From: Bostrychus sinensis
Taxonomy: Eukaryota > Chordata > Actinopteri > Gobiiformes > Eleotridae
Assembly: GCA_020698575.1 (NCBI GenBank)
Contig: CM036255.1
Coordinates: 268,501 to 332,500 of the forward strand
Direction of reading: 5' to 3'
Length of the DNA: 64,000 nt
This document shows, piece after piece, positions 42,577-55,289 of the stretch (positions are counted from its first letter, which is position 1; each line of letters starts with the position of its first letter). Under the pieces are notes generated by a model, which saw only the letters and a list, made by a program, of their open reading frames with translations, was not told the DNA's origin and did not search any database. The position numbers and the translations under genes are program-made.

Positions 42577-44190
42577 ATCTGATCCAGATCACATGTGCTG
42601 TGGGTTTCAGACAACCTTTAACAGGCTGTAGCTCTCACGTGAATGCACAAATCGAGTGGAAGTCTGTGGGGCGGTTTCAGTAAGAGTCTAAATCCCACTG
42701 CTAAACTCTGTCTGATCTGTGCAGGTGCACAGTCCACTCATCAGAGTTGAGGGTTTAACTCTGAGAAGCTTCCTGCACCAGTTAGGCTTCCTGCACCAGT
42801 TAACCCAGTCTGAATTTATCTGGTTTTGTTAACTCAGAAGTTACTCCACAACCTTGAGAGTGCTCATCTCACCTCCAGCAACAGGCCACAGGAGCATCCC
42901 ATGGTGATAATACAGTTTTACATCAATATTAACTGTTATAAAGGCAGGAAATGTGGCTGCTGGTGTTGCAAGCTGAGGCACATTGATAGGAATGTAAAGG
43001 TGAACTAAGTTTCTCATTTAGTGAAAAAAACTCAAAACCAGCAACATACACTGGATCGCAGTCCATTGTATGGTGGTTTTGTGGTAGTGCATAACGTATT
43101 TGAAAAAAGGATAAGAAATGTTGAGTTTGTAACTGGACCTGTGTCTGAGGCAGGAGGAGGCCTTTAAAAACCACGGCTCAGATATCACTTTTAGTGTCTG
43201 TCCCTGTGACCTTTGACCTCAGCTGGCACACACTCTTTAATAAATCTAAATTACTACTGATCTAAAAAGCAGCGTGTTTTCATTAAAGGAGATGTGATAT
43301 GATTTAAGTGCTATTTAATAAAAGGGCTGTAGTCAACCAGTGGACATGGCTGTCTTAGGTGTGCTGGATGTATTTTCTGCAGCATAAAAATTATTTGTAA
43401 ATACTTTTCATCTTTGACACAACCACCGTTTCTGCGTTAAAGAGGAGCACACTAGTGTACTATAACCTGAATGTATCTGCAGTTGTCGTTGGCTTTTCTG
43501 GCAACAAATGTTTAAATTCAACGTGCATGAGGCACAATCATTTCACTTCAGAGAAGGCCATTTGCTGCTCTCACCATGACTTTTGTCATGTCTCTGCTGT
43601 CCTGTCCAATAAAAGGTCCTTATAATGGCCTTTAAAAACACTGTGCAGGAAAGCAGAGCTACTCAGGTTCTGGCAATTCAATGGAAAAATAATAAAGCAA
43701 TATTTCACGCAACAATTTGTGAACGCTGGCTGTGCTTACCTTGAGGTTATAACGGAGCTTGGGTCTTGTGGGGGGTTGACGTGTTCTCATTACGCAGTGA
43801 ATGTGGGGCCCTTGGATCTCAGGGGTCACGGCTAAATGAAGCTTTAAGCAGACCTGTGCTGGTCCTGGAGCGTGACACTGCTACTTTAAGTCCAATTACA
43901 CAGCAGCTGCTCCACACCACGTCTCTGTGCATGTCTCTGCGGCGGACACGCACGCACGCGCACGCACACACACACACACACACGACTAATCACACAGCAG
44001 CTAAATGATGAACACAGTGTTATGTCATTCATAGGCAGCACCTGCACAGATGACTGATAATGCTCTCATCACAGTAATTCTAGCTGCTGTGTATATGACA
44101 TACAGGGGAACATGGACACCTTTTGAGAGTGTCAGCCTATTATGCAGTTAAGTAATAAATTAATAATTTAGCTTACAAGAAACAAGTAAA
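42577..44190. other. no gene seen; (CA)n at 43965-43983
   Basis: Unremarkable spacer. The only clear structure is a CACGCACGCGCACGCACAC to (AC)n microsatellite near 43950-43983. Confidence 0.4.
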
Positions 44191-44254
44191 TGCTCAGAAC
44201 AGGTTCTCCCATTAAAAGATGGTCACATCGTAAATATCCATGAAGCACATGGAC

Positions 44255-44314
44255 CAAATTGTAAGGCGCTTTGAGAAACTTGTCAAGCTTGTAAAGCGCA
44301 ATATAAATCCAATC

Positions 44315-44345
<31 letters not shown>
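44255..44345 (+). repeat. SINE 3' tail with (ATT)n
   Basis: GGCGCTTTGAGAAACTTGTC, AAGCTTGTAAAGCGCAATAT and AAATCCAATCC followed by (ATT)9. The GTAAAGCGC...ATATAAATCC tail is the common fish SINE terminus and is related to the tail of the 5S-derived SINE at 1829-2158. The head upstream is not recognisable. Confidence 0.65.
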
Positions 44346-44348
<3 letters not shown>

Positions 44349-44437
44349 AGCCATGACCTCAGCATGTCTCTACTGTGTCTTTACTGTTTCCATAAAAAAG
44401 TAAAGTTTTCAAAAGCTGTGAAAAAGAACTTTGTTAA

Positions 44438-44442
44438 TAGTG

Positions 44443-44511
<69 letters not shown>
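44438..44511. repeat. (AAT)n microsatellite
   Basis: About 24 near-perfect AAT/ATA repeats. Confidence 0.95.
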
Positions 44512-44514
<3 letters not shown>

Positions 44515-47500
44515 TGGATGTATCCTTTAAATATGGACTGTAAATCCTCCTCCGACATGGCCTACATTTGGAGAGCTCTGTGAAGAATGAACCCTCATGT
44601 CTGTTGTCTTTACAAGTGAAGAATGTTTGGTTAACTGCAAGAAAAACCACTGAGCCTGTTGCTGTGCACTCTACCCAGTCTGTCTCCACTCTGCACAGAA
44701 ATGCATCGTATGTCAATCGCAGATCGCAGATCACTTTATCGTATAAAGCTTTTTGTCTCCTTGAGGCTCTCGCCTCACTCTAATCATGTCTCTCTTTTAA
44801 ACAGTTCTCTCAACATTGTTCTACACTGCGTTTTCCTCCATCCTCTGTCTTCTTTGTGAGTGACATGAGGAGAGAAGCCCATAAAGCTCATTAAGAATGA
44901 AAGTGTGTTAGTCCTGTGATTAACTGGCACTCATCCAGGCTATAGAATTTCATCCTGATGTCTTTTCACACGTTTACACTTGCAGAGATTCACAGAGGTG
45001 ACCATGGATCTCCGATGCTCTGATCCACAACCCTCTTTGATGTGAATGTTCTAATCCTGGAGGTGGGGGTGGTCCCAAGGAGGATCTTATCTCCTGCTGC
45101 GCTCAGTATTCTCCCATTGTTGTTCCCACTTTACTGACACATTTCCATATTCAAATCCAGAGCAGGATTAACACAGGTTCATGTACACAGAGGCACTCAT
45201 GATATTCCCAAAAATATTAGACATATGGTTAGTGCTGTTTACTCTGGGTTTATAAAAGTCCTTTAGGTTGGCCCGGTCTCGCCCTCATAACTGCACTCTA
45301 CCTGTCTTTCAGTCATTCTTCATTCCCACTATTATCTATAACACTGCCAGGGCTGTGCATGCACATAATCCACTTCTTTATTTAGTGTGTTATACACTGT
45401 GGAGGGCAAGTGTCTATGTCCTGAGTCATATTGTTCTTCTCTAGTGAGTGGGGCACCTCCTTCGTATATTTGTCCATTTGTGATGGCTTTCTTTGTTTTG
45501 ATCTTTTTTTGAATTTTCTTTCAAGTATTAAATATAGGCATATTTGATCAGTGTATGTAATATATTATGTGGCATAAACATCAAGATGTATTTTGATGAT
45601 TTTACTTTTTATTATAAAAAGGCCTAACTACAGTCTGTAAATATCTTCCAATGCACAGTGACAGGACATGTGAACACAAAACTGCACTGGACAATATGTG
45701 AAGCAAATACTGGATTGTTTGGTTGGAAATGCAACAGGGAACAGGACCCAGGACTGCAGGAGTAACACTCAAGTGCTCTATCAGTCATAACTCATGAGCA
45801 TATCATGTTGCATAACAAAGATGATCAGTGGAACAGGGAAACATGGAGATGTCATCTTTCTCTGAAGCAATAATTCTCTGTGAAGTGCAACAATAATACA
45901 GCAAAAGCCCAACTATGAGCAGCAGTGGCTTAGGAATTTTGAAGGTCACCCAAGAACTGTTAGGTTGATGGGTCGATACCCATTCCTCCAATTGACATTG
46001 TTGAAGTGTCCTTGGGTATAACACTGAACCCCACAGTGTGAGTGTGAATGAGAGGATGAAGGCTTGGCGCGAAAGTGCTCTGAGCTCCTGTGTATGTAGA
46101 AAGGCACAAACACAGCAGTTACCAATAAACAGGTATTAGTTTAGTCAGATCAGCTGTAGGCCACAGAAGTGAAGTGGGGAGTGCTACACATCAGTGCTGT
46201 AATCCTCCATTATGTAACGTGCACACTCATCAGATAAAGTGGCTGGCTTCAGATGTGGTGCTGTGGCTGTAAGCAAACTGCACATGACGTGGTGAGGAGG
46301 CCCGGCCTATTGTTCAGATGCAGATGAGTGACGTTTTTATTTGTGTCTTGTCAGACTGTGACAGTGGAGGAACAGACTCTGCTCTTTTCTGAGATCAGCA
46401 GGGGGCTGTCACAGAATCAGAGGATGTAGCGGCTGACAGATGGAGGTATTTGCACAGGGGTTACACAGCAGGAGTCTAATGTGATATGAGATATGTGACA
46501 GCTTCATGAAATGTATTTTAGCAAGTGTGGACTCAAATGGAAGATGCATTTTAGACAGCAGTCTGTACAGTAAATGCTATATAATGTTCCTGATTGTTTC
46601 AGTTTTAAGTTTTCATATAAGTGTGTCTCGATCAGTGAATTTTAGAGAGACTGAAGGGACATCGGTGTACTGATTTTAAACCAGTGCTTTTCAGTAGGAC
46701 CAGTGGACTCTTTGCAGAGGCTGTAGCAGCTGACAGTGGACTGAGAGGACATTTGAACACCTTTTATAGTTTGGATATTTAATGATTAACTGTACTGTTC
46801 CCACTGCATGTTAGGGACACCCAGGGCCTTATTTACTAATATGGGTGCTAAATTGCGAGTGCAGATTAAAAATAACGTTTTCTCTTTGTGGGCATGTTGC
46901 GTGTGATATACTAAGAGAAACTGCGCAAGTAACCGCTGCCAAAAATCTGATATGTAAATGAGAATTTAGCGTGAGCAAAAGACGCATTGATAGTGGGAGC
47001 AATGCACTGTGAGCTCTGACTAGATCTTTCCCTACAATGAATCAACACAAAAGTCAATATAAGTGTTCAGCCTCAAATAACAGGACTGACTGTAGTAGAC
47101 TGAATATGTTCACTGTGTTCTACTTTCTTCTGTTAACTTTGCATAGTCTGTCCTTGTTGATTCTGGCACTGACCAGAGTCAAGTGACTTATTTCCCCTCT
47201 GTGTCAGACAAGTGGAAAGAGGGGAAAGGCAAAGTTCTACTTACTGTCATATGCCCATATGCTGTGCTGATGGTGATCAAATAAATCTAACAATTAAAAA
47301 AATATTTTCAATGTCCTCTCAGTCCATGCAGTGCAGCCTCAAGCCACATAGGGCCAGCTGTCAATCAAGCATGTGAGCATTGGGACGCAATGGGATAAAC
47401 ACGTGCACGGTAAAGAATCTCTTAGTAAAAAAACAGTAAACAACTGGCAGTACAGTTGCCATTATGTTACTGTATCTTCAGCAAGTTTTTACTGTTTCTA

Positions 47501-47685
47501 CTTTTAACAGCTTAATGCTGTTCATGAAATCATATTAGGTCTGTGTTTTTATTGATTAAAATGGTATTTATTTGTTAAAGCACATGCCTAGAAAACTGCA
47601 TAGTAATGTTTTTTAACAGCTGACATAACTTTTTACATATATTTACTGTACTACTTTATAAAAGGTAGCTACTTGATTTTATAAT
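44512..47685. other. no gene seen
   Basis: About 3.2 kb of ordinary unique-looking sequence. No long frames, termini or repeats were recognised. Confidence 0.4.
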
Positions 47686-47689
47686 AATA

Positions 47690-48910
47690 ATAAATATAGC
47701 CGCAAGTGGCGATGGTAGGCCCTCGCCTGCTGCACCTGGAGCTGGGGCAGATTTGCTAAAACTTTCCAAATTTTTTGTTGTGGCTCTTTAAAAAATTCCA
47801 AATGTGACATAATTCAGTGGCTCCATAGGATTCCATTGTATAGGATTCCCATTGGAATATAATGGGGAGTTTCTGACATTGCCATGGCAAAACCGTACAT
47901 AGTATAGCATTAGTCCTATTGACTTTTTTCATTGTTGTGAGCTGATGGATTTCTCTGCCAAGTTTTGTACATTTCCAATAAACTTTATTTTTGCCCTTCC
48001 ATAGGGATTTTTGCCTCACTCTGCAGTGGGCGCTATTGCAGCAATTGACATTTTTTCTTCTTTCATGCCCATGGGTCCATGGAGTAAATAAGTGATTAAA
48101 ATTTGATCCACATTGGGCTCTGCATGTGTGAGTTATAACAAATTAAGGTTTGTTAGCGAGCCAAAGAATAAACATGAAATTTGGAGCTGTGCTGTGGCGA
48201 CACTGTTTAATATTCTACACAACCTTCAACAACTTTTGGTCGGCCATCAACAACAAGATGGCCGACTTCCTGTTGGTCAGGGGGCGTGGCCACAATATAA
48301 TTTTTTGTTTGTATGGACATGAAGCATATGTGTACCAAATTTCATTTGGTTCTGTCAAAGTAAGTGCTGGAGTGGATATTTGGGGTGTCACCATGGCAAC
48401 AGGATAGGAGATGGGGTGAGGCTATAATTGACTTTTTTGATGAAGGTCATGTACCAGATAAGTGTACCAAATTTTGTTAGTGTACGATAAAGTTTATTTT
48501 TCCCATACAAATTTGTATTTTGCTCTCTAGGAGGCGCTATCGCCCATTGTGAATAGTCACATATTTAGCTGTTCAGGGCTGGGGACTACACCGATTAAAA
48601 TTTGAGAGAAATTGCTCAAAATATGTGCGAGCTATTACACTTTGAAGGGTGTTGGTGAGCCACAAAAATCACGCCAAAATTCGTGGCATCGCCACGGCAA
48701 CACCGTTATTCTACAAAATCTACAATATTCTACAAAACCTTGAACAACTTTTAATATCTCACTTGTCCAGATGATGTTGAGTGATTTTGGTGTTGCTGGG
48801 TTAAATGCCCTAGGACGAGTTTGTTAAAGTACGAGAGGAGGAAATGGTGCCTCTGGCGCCGGGTCAGATGATCAATCCATGTGATTCTGCTGGGTGCGGC
48901 AGAAAAACAA
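47690..48910 (+). repeat. modular fish repeat with two diverged ~430-bp modules
   Basis: Begins at ATATAGCCGCAAGTGGCGAT, a start seen in a dispersed fish repeat. Two modules share an ordered set of words: GGGCGCTATTG / GGCGCTATCG, GATTAAAATTTGA, GAGTTATAACA / GAGCTATTACA, GTTAGCGAGCCA / GTTGGTGAGCCA, TGTGGCGACACTGTT / CACGGCAACACCGTT, and TTCTACACAACCTTCAACAA / TTCTACAAAACCTTGAACAA. The modules are about 48015-48235 and 48530-48760. No convincing frame; perhaps a non-autonomous transposon or retroposon. Confidence 0.6.
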
Positions 48911-49204
48911 AAAATTTTGATTACATTTGGCGTCCTGTTTTAGCTCCTAGACAGTCTTATTGATAATAATCTGGTCTGGGAAAAATTAATGGATAACAGA
49001 TGATCATACTGAACTGAGTTTAGTGAGAAGTCAAAGGTCTGTGTACCTCTCAAGTCAAGTTAGACTTTGTTGTTTTACTTTTGTTTTTTACTGCACTGGT
49101 TGCAGTCGTGTCTTTTGTATGGGGAAAGACGAAGAGGCGTTTTGGGTTTGCATTATTTACTTATATTTATGTTATTTACTTAGTGTCTTGTTTCTCTTTT
49201 GTTT

Positions 49205-52180
49205 CTCCCACACCTGATTTGTACAATAAAAAACAATCTCTTCAAACTGAACTTAACTTACTGTATACTACTGAAACAACTAGTTTGCTCACCCAACTAA
49301 GACATAAAAACTACGAGTACAGAGAAAAGGTTGGAAGATTACTGGCATCCGAGGTCAAGGAACAAGAGGCATCAAGGTCGACTACAGAAATTAGAACTGA
49401 CACAGGAACAATGGACCCGAAAGTAATCAATGACACATTTAAAAAGTTTAAAACTAAATTGTTCACTTCTGAATCAAAGGGCGATATGACATTGATTGAT
49501 TCTTTCTTCAAAGATCTTAACATTCCCAAAATTAGCACAGACCACAAAGAGACACTAGAAAAACCAATAACTATAGTGCAAAACTCAAAGGCACCCGGCC
49601 CTGATGGATTTACAACAGAGTTTTATCGGACCTTTAAGGACCAGATATCTCCTACAATGCTACAAGTGTTTAATAAAGCATTGGCTAGTGGCTTTTTACC
49701 CCCATCGTTTTACGAAGCCAGTATTTCACTCATATATAAGACAGCATATATAAGACAGGAAAAGACCCTCTGGAACCCGAGTCATATCGGCCTATAAGCT
49801 TCCTAAATGTTGATTATAAAATCCTTGCGAAAATTTTGGCAACACGTTTGGAAAATGTTCTCCCCACCATTGCAACAAAAGTTTAAAAAGTCATCTGGAT
49901 TAGATTTTTCAAGTAGAAGACGTTTCACCTCTTATCCAAGAGACTTTCTCAATTCTTTCTCAATTTCTTTTTAAACTTTTGTTGCGATGCATTTACCCTG
50001 GACGAGTGAGAGTCTTCACAGACATCTCCCCACCATTGTATCCCAGGACCAGACTGGCTTCATAAAGGATTGGCACCTGTATTTTAATATAAGAAGATTA
50101 ATGAACATTATTTATACTCAGGATATTTGTAAACAAAATGATGAGTTGCTGCTCTTTCTGGATGCGGAAAAAGCCTTTGACCGGGTCGAGTGGGATTATC
50201 TCTTCTCGACCCTGTCAAAGTTTGGATTTGGCCCCACTTTTATATCTTTAGTCAAATTGTTGTATGTTCACCCACAGGCATCTGTACAGATGAATAACCT
50301 AAACTCATGTTATTTCTCTCTTGAACGATCAACTAGACATGGTTGCCCACTTTCGCCTCTATTGTTCGCATTAGCGATTGAGCCGCTGGCCATTGCATTA
50401 AGAACAGCCAAAGGGTATTCAGGTATTGTCAGAGGAAAAACTGAGCATAAGGTTTCATTATATGCGAATGATTTGCTATTATATGTATCAAAAGCCAAGG
50501 AATCTCTGCCAGTCATAATGTCATTGTTGAATAATTTTGGAGTGATATCAGGATATAAAATTAATTTTTTCAAAAGCGTACTCTTTCTAATTAACGCTTC
50601 AGCCCAATCTCTAAGAAATTTAGATATTTAGGAATTAATATTACACAAGACTTTCCTGGCCTCTTTAAAAATAACTTTTCATGTCTGTACGAACAAACAA
50701 AACAAAACCTGGGTAAATGGATGACCCTTCCGATTTCTCTAGCGGGGCAAATTAATATAGTAAGGATGGTTATTATACCAAAATTTCTGTTCTTATTTCA
50801 GTGTATACCTTTTTTTCATTACCAAAGCATTTTTCAGAAAATGTGTCAGTCTTATCTCTCAATTTATTTGGAACAAAAAAACTCCTAGGATTAAGAAATC
50901 CTTTTTGCAGAGACCAAAAGCACTTGGGAGTATGGGATTGCCTCGCTTCCGATTCTTCTACTGGTCTTGCAATATACGGTCTTTGTCGTTTTGATGTAAT
51001 GATCAGGGGGCTGACTGGGTTGAAATGGAGAATCAGAGTTGTCACCCTGCTTCACTATATGCAATGATTCATGCCTCCATAATGACCCCTGCTCCTAAGT
51101 CCAAAAGTCTTGTAGTCTCTCATTCGATAAAGATTTGGTGTCAAATGTCAAATGGTGTCAAATGTCAAATGTCAAATGTTAAATGGCAAGAAATTTCAAT
51201 ATTGACCCCAATAACACAAAATCATGAGTTCACTCCATCACTTTTGGAGATCTCATATAATTAGTGGAAAATTAAAGGAATACATTCTCTACAAGATCTA
51301 TTTATTCAAAGAACATTTGCTACTTTTGACCAATTGCTTGAAAAATATAACATTTCTGGCCAAGACTTTTTGAGATTTCTACAAATCCGTAGTTTTGTTA
51401 AAAAGATGTTCCTGTTCCCTCTCAGCCCTCTATTAGTTGAACACTGTACTTTTAAAGGATCCTTTGAAGAATTTCACAAATTTGTAACAAATTGTCAGAT
51501 ATGGAATACATGCCTACTTTGGACCACCTGAAAGAAGCTTGGCAAAATGACATAGAACTACACATCACTGATTCACAATGGACCAAGGCCCAGGAGGACA
51601 TCCACACTTCCTCAATCTGCACCCGACATGGATTACTACAGTTCAAGGTCTTGCATAGATTACACCTGTCCAAAGTGTGGCTGTCCAAAATGTTCCCTGG
51701 GGTGGATGCATCTTGTAACCGCTGTGGTCATGATCAGGCCTCACTTTTTCATACTTTCTGGAGTTGCCCAAATATATTAGCCTATTCCTAGTCCAAAATA
51801 TTTCAGATGCTATCACAGGTTTGTCAAACACAACTAAATCCTGACCCAGTCCTTGCATTTTTTGGTGTTCCCCCTGGTCACTGCTAACCTTTTGAATTAA
51901 AATAAGACTGTAATAAAATTTGTGACATTATTACCCTTATAATAATGTAAGGCTTATCTTATTGAATTGGAAACAGAAAAATGTTCCAACTTATAATATT
52001 TTTTTACAAGATGTTATGAAACACCTCCAATTAGAAAAGATCAAATTTGAAGTTAGAGGTAAAGTGGATACTTTTTATGTAATATGGGAACCTTTCATGA
52101 AGTATTCTAACAAGGTAAAACATGTGAATACTTAAATATACGACCCCCTTCCCCACCCACCGTTTTTTTTTTCTGGTTTG
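49205..52180 (+). pseudogene. L1-clade LINE ORF2, 5'-truncated and decayed
   Basis: The plus strand carries the EN-RT linker (PDLYNKKQSLQTELNLLYTT), RT finger NSKAPGPDGFTTEFYR, LDAEKAFDRVEWDYLF (motif A), RHGCPLSPLLFALAIEPLA (motif B), KVSLYANDLLLYV (motif C with Asn in place of the first Asp), and a C-terminal zinc knuckle CNRCGHDQASLFHTFWSCP (~51713-51770). Breaks: a 14-bp tandem duplication at 49731-49758 shifts the frame; a 152-bp foldback insertion sits at 49873-50024; there is a frameshift at ~50630 and others in the 50.8-51.5 kb region, including an expansion of TGTCAAA at 51134-51180. No endonuclease or poly(A) remains. Confidence 0.9.
49873..50024. mobile_element. foldback retroposon (CAACAAAAAGT family), copy 1, 14-bp TSD
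   Basis: 152 bp inserted in the L1. Both sides carry TCTCCCCACCATTG (49859-49872; 50025-50038), a perfect 14-bp duplication. It opens with CAACAAAAGTTTAAAAAG and later carries the inverse CTTTTTAAACTTTTGTTG, then GCGATGCATTTACCCTGGAC and GAGTGAGAGTCTTCACAGAC. A second copy is at 59661-59872. No tRNA, 5S or 7SL resemblance. Confidence 0.85.
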
Positions 52181-52217
52181 TTTTTGTGTTTTGTGTTTTT
52201 TTTCTTCTTCTTATAAG

Positions 52218-53823
52218 CAGGGGTGAAAGTAGATTTTTGCTTATGCCGGTACTATAACAAATTATGCCTAGATATATATTTTAATAGCAGAAAAAGCAGA
52301 TATACGAGGTTAAGAATTAATCTTGACTATAAATGAAAAATATAGACATGGTTTATACAGGGTTTAACAGGGTTTGAAAACAAATCAAACGCACCCTATA
52401 AAGGCCAACACACACCGGACGCACGTCAAAAAATATGCCCCTATTGTTTTCTATGAGGCGCACGGTGGTGGCTGAAAACACATGGTCCCCCGTACTTCTG
52501 CAGTAACAAAGATGGTTCTCTGCTCCATGTGACACAGACACACAGCTGTAAACACTGAGGGACAGTAGCTGCTGCTCGGGGGGACACAGGCAGCAGCTCC
52601 CGACTCCTGCTGCAGTCAGAGCATGGGGAAACTCCTTTCTGTCACTAACTCGCTAATAACCTGCTATAGACAGGGGCGGCTCCAGACAAATATCATTGAG
52701 GGGGCAATGGGGGTCCGTATTAAATAAAGAGGGGGCAATGAAATTCTGACGCAACAATATACACCAAAAACAATAGGCTAAAATCAATAAGCACAATATA
52801 AATTACCATTAGTATTGAGCAACAATTCTGTCTAGACCAGTGGTGCCCAACCTTTTTCGGCTTGCAATCTACTTTTAAAGTCATCAAGGCCAGGAGATCT
52901 ACCTTTATTTTTTTTTTACCCCTTATTTCTATTAAACATGGTGGGCATTTATCAGGGTTATTATTATTGCAGTGGTTAAACATGAAAATAAAAATAGAAA
53001 TAATCACCAAATCATCAAAGCAAACAGGTGACATACATCAGGCTCTGACACCTTCCTCACCTGTCTCCTCCCTGATACCGCTGGCTCTCTTCCTGTGTGC
53101 GTGTGTGTGTGTGCGTGTGTGTGCATCAGCCCCATGGCAGTGTTCAGAGCAGCCGCAGACCGCAAGCCGCCCGCAGCCTCCACAACAGAACTGAAGTGAA
53201 AGCGGCCAGAACTCTGATTGTTATTAAGTTGCTTGTGTTCTGTTTAGCTCGTAGGTCGTGCAGTTTCCTCGCGCTTCCGCGGTGTCTCGTGTTTTAGAAG
53301 GAATCTCAGACTGATCGATCTGCGTGTCAATCACATGCCATAGGCAAATGACTTTATTTGGAAAGACATGGCTATGCGATCTACCCGCACTGCTTTTACG
53401 ATCGACTGGTAGATCGCGATCGACGGGTTGAGGACCACTGATTAAAGGCTTCTCAAGCGTTTGGTGTAATTTGAGGCGGCACTCCAGGTGTGCTTTGGGC
53501 TTAAGACGCGCATGCTCAATGCGAGAATCAGTGAATGATGAGAGAGGAGAGGGACATTCTGTGCATTAAATCACATCACGGAGCGCTATGAGCCACTAAA
53601 AAACACACAAACACATATATGATGAGATAAAGCACTGCCTGGTTCACAGGTTCACTGGTTTTTCGTCATAAAAGCGTCCGCGGTCCCAGCTGCTTTCTAA
53701 TGTGTGTAAAAGCTGCAAAGACCGGTCAGACAGCTGATCTCGTTCTAGCCGGTACTGCATACCCCCTCTAAATCTTATGCCGGTACTATAGTACCGGGCC
53801 GTACCGGCTTACTTTCACCCCTG
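52218..53823. mobile_element. hAT element, 1.6 kb, 8-bp TSD, with nested elements
   Basis: The termini CAGGGGTGAAAGTA are identical at both ends for 14 bases. The flanks CTTATAAG (52210-52217) and CTTATGAG (53824-53831) match at 7 of 8. Inside both ends GCCGGTACTATA-type words recur. It carries another hAT-like element (52838-53440) and a further hAT-type start, CAGGGGCGGCTCCAG, at 52672. Non-coding. Confidence 0.88.
52838..53440. mobile_element. nested hAT-like MITE (CAGTGGTGCCCAACC)
   Basis: Termini CAGTGGTGCCCAACC and (inverted) CAGTGGTCCTCAACC. Subterminal words AATCTACTTTTAAAG and GATCTACC recur in inverted form at the right (GGTAGATCGCGATC). No TSD survives (GTCTAGAC versus ATTAAAGG). 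Contains a (GT)n stretch at 53097-53123. Confidence 0.75.
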
Positions 53824-54084
53824 CTTATGAGTTATATACCTTTGTTTCTGCTGAATGAACATCACTTTTCATTCATAAGCTTACCAATTCCTTGATCACA
53901 ACCACGCATGGCATGGCTCATGACACACCCTACAGCTAACATACGGCTAACAAACAGATTTCAACCACTGTCTGAGTTATGAATGTGACTGACAAAGAGA
54001 CAGAAAACTGTATAATACAACACAGGAGCCATCAGGTTGGGAGAAAAAAATCAGAAAGACAGAGTATAGACAGAGAATAAATCT

Positions 54085-54620
54085 ATGCCAAAAGTGAAAG
54101 ACAGAGATATCCTGCTGCTGGGAGACGGTGCTATCAGTGACATAAACAACAGTAGGATTGTTACATACAGCTACCCAAGCGCTGCGGTCATTGATATAAC
54201 AGCACTCTTCCCCCAGGTCATACCCAAACATCAGGGAGTCAAACAGCTGATCCTGCACGTGGGTGCAGTCGACATCAGGAATGGAGAATCTTAAGTTTTA
54301 AAAAAGGGCTTCACTATACATTTTGAGAAACTTGATAAAGTGTCAGTCCAGTCATCTATCAGTGGACCTCTTCTGAACATTGACAGGAGGATGAATAAAT
54401 TCAGTCGGCTGCTTCAACTGAACACTTGGCTGTCCAGGGTCTGTAAGTCCAGAGGAGTGCACTTCATTGACAACTTCAATCTGTTTTGGCAACGGGAGGA
54501 CCTGTTTAAAGGAAAGGGCCCACACCTGTGCAGAGGTGGAGTGAGACGACTGACGCCACACTCTGAGGCATCAGAATGGGCCTGGACGGGGTCCTACACA
54601 GCCACTGAGAGAAGAGAGGA
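54085..54620 (+). pseudogene. LINE ORF1, SGNH/esterase-like domain
   Basis: Two pieces read KDRDILLLGDGAISDINNSR, VTYSYPSAAVIDITALFPQV, VKQLILHVGAVDIRN, then RRMNKFSRLLQLNTWLSRVC, VHFIDNFNLFWQREDLFKGK and GPHLCRGGVRRLT. This is the esterase ORF1 domain of CR1/L2 LINEs. The catalytic serine block GDS reads GDG here and the HVGTND block reads HVGAVD, so the site is lost; the Asp/His block is also altered. A frameshift and stop separate the pieces at ~54295. Confidence 0.8.
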
Positions 54621-55289
54621 ATGACAGAAGCACTCCTGCCTCGCCAGCCATGGACACAGCAAGGGATTCAGCTCCAGGAGCACCTCTGTGACCTCCATCG
54701 GTGCCCTCACCACAACCCTGGGCCCCACCTGCAGCATCCACACCCTCTGCAGACTCTTCACTATCCATCCCATCACCAGCTTCACCAATGGGCTTTCCCA
54801 ACCACCTTGAAAGCTTGGTGAAATCAGGTATTAAAATGGTACCCCTTACTCCAAACATGGCAAGATCACAGGTACCATCTTCACTATCATCAACAATCCT
54901 GAATTCTTCCCCCATCAAACACTACCCCCTATGCCCCCCAGGAGCTCCACCTCTCTTTTTCCATCCACCTAAACAACACCAGCTCCACCCCCACGACCAA
55001 CATCTAGTTGATACGCCTCAATGCACCCCTTCAGACCCCCCCGACTTGCTCCCAGAGCAAAGATCCTGACTAAGAGCAACACTATCAGCGACTAGGACAC
55101 CCAGTGCCTCTGCTGTTCCAGGACTTTCAGTCATGATAAAAAAACATCAATCTGAGGCCCTGGGAGAGAGCTTTCTCTCATAGTGCTATAGCTACTGTCA
55201 AATGTCGTCGATTAGATAGGAGAGGGACAGTTAGACAGAGAAATCTATTTGAAGTTCCTTGTAAGCAGATAATGTCAGGCTCTACTCAG

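Noticed and set aside
43950..43985. CRISPR-like or regulatory array
   Set aside because: It is a simple (CA)n microsatellite; no spaced repeats of CRISPR type exist in the window.
44381..44734. Frame with a poly-Leu run
   Set aside because: Produced by the AAT microsatellite at 44438-44511.
52672..52700. A further complete hAT element starting at CAGGGGCGGCTCCAG
   Set aside because: No matching inverted end (CTGGAGCCGCCCCTG) or TSD was found; only a possible terminus remains.
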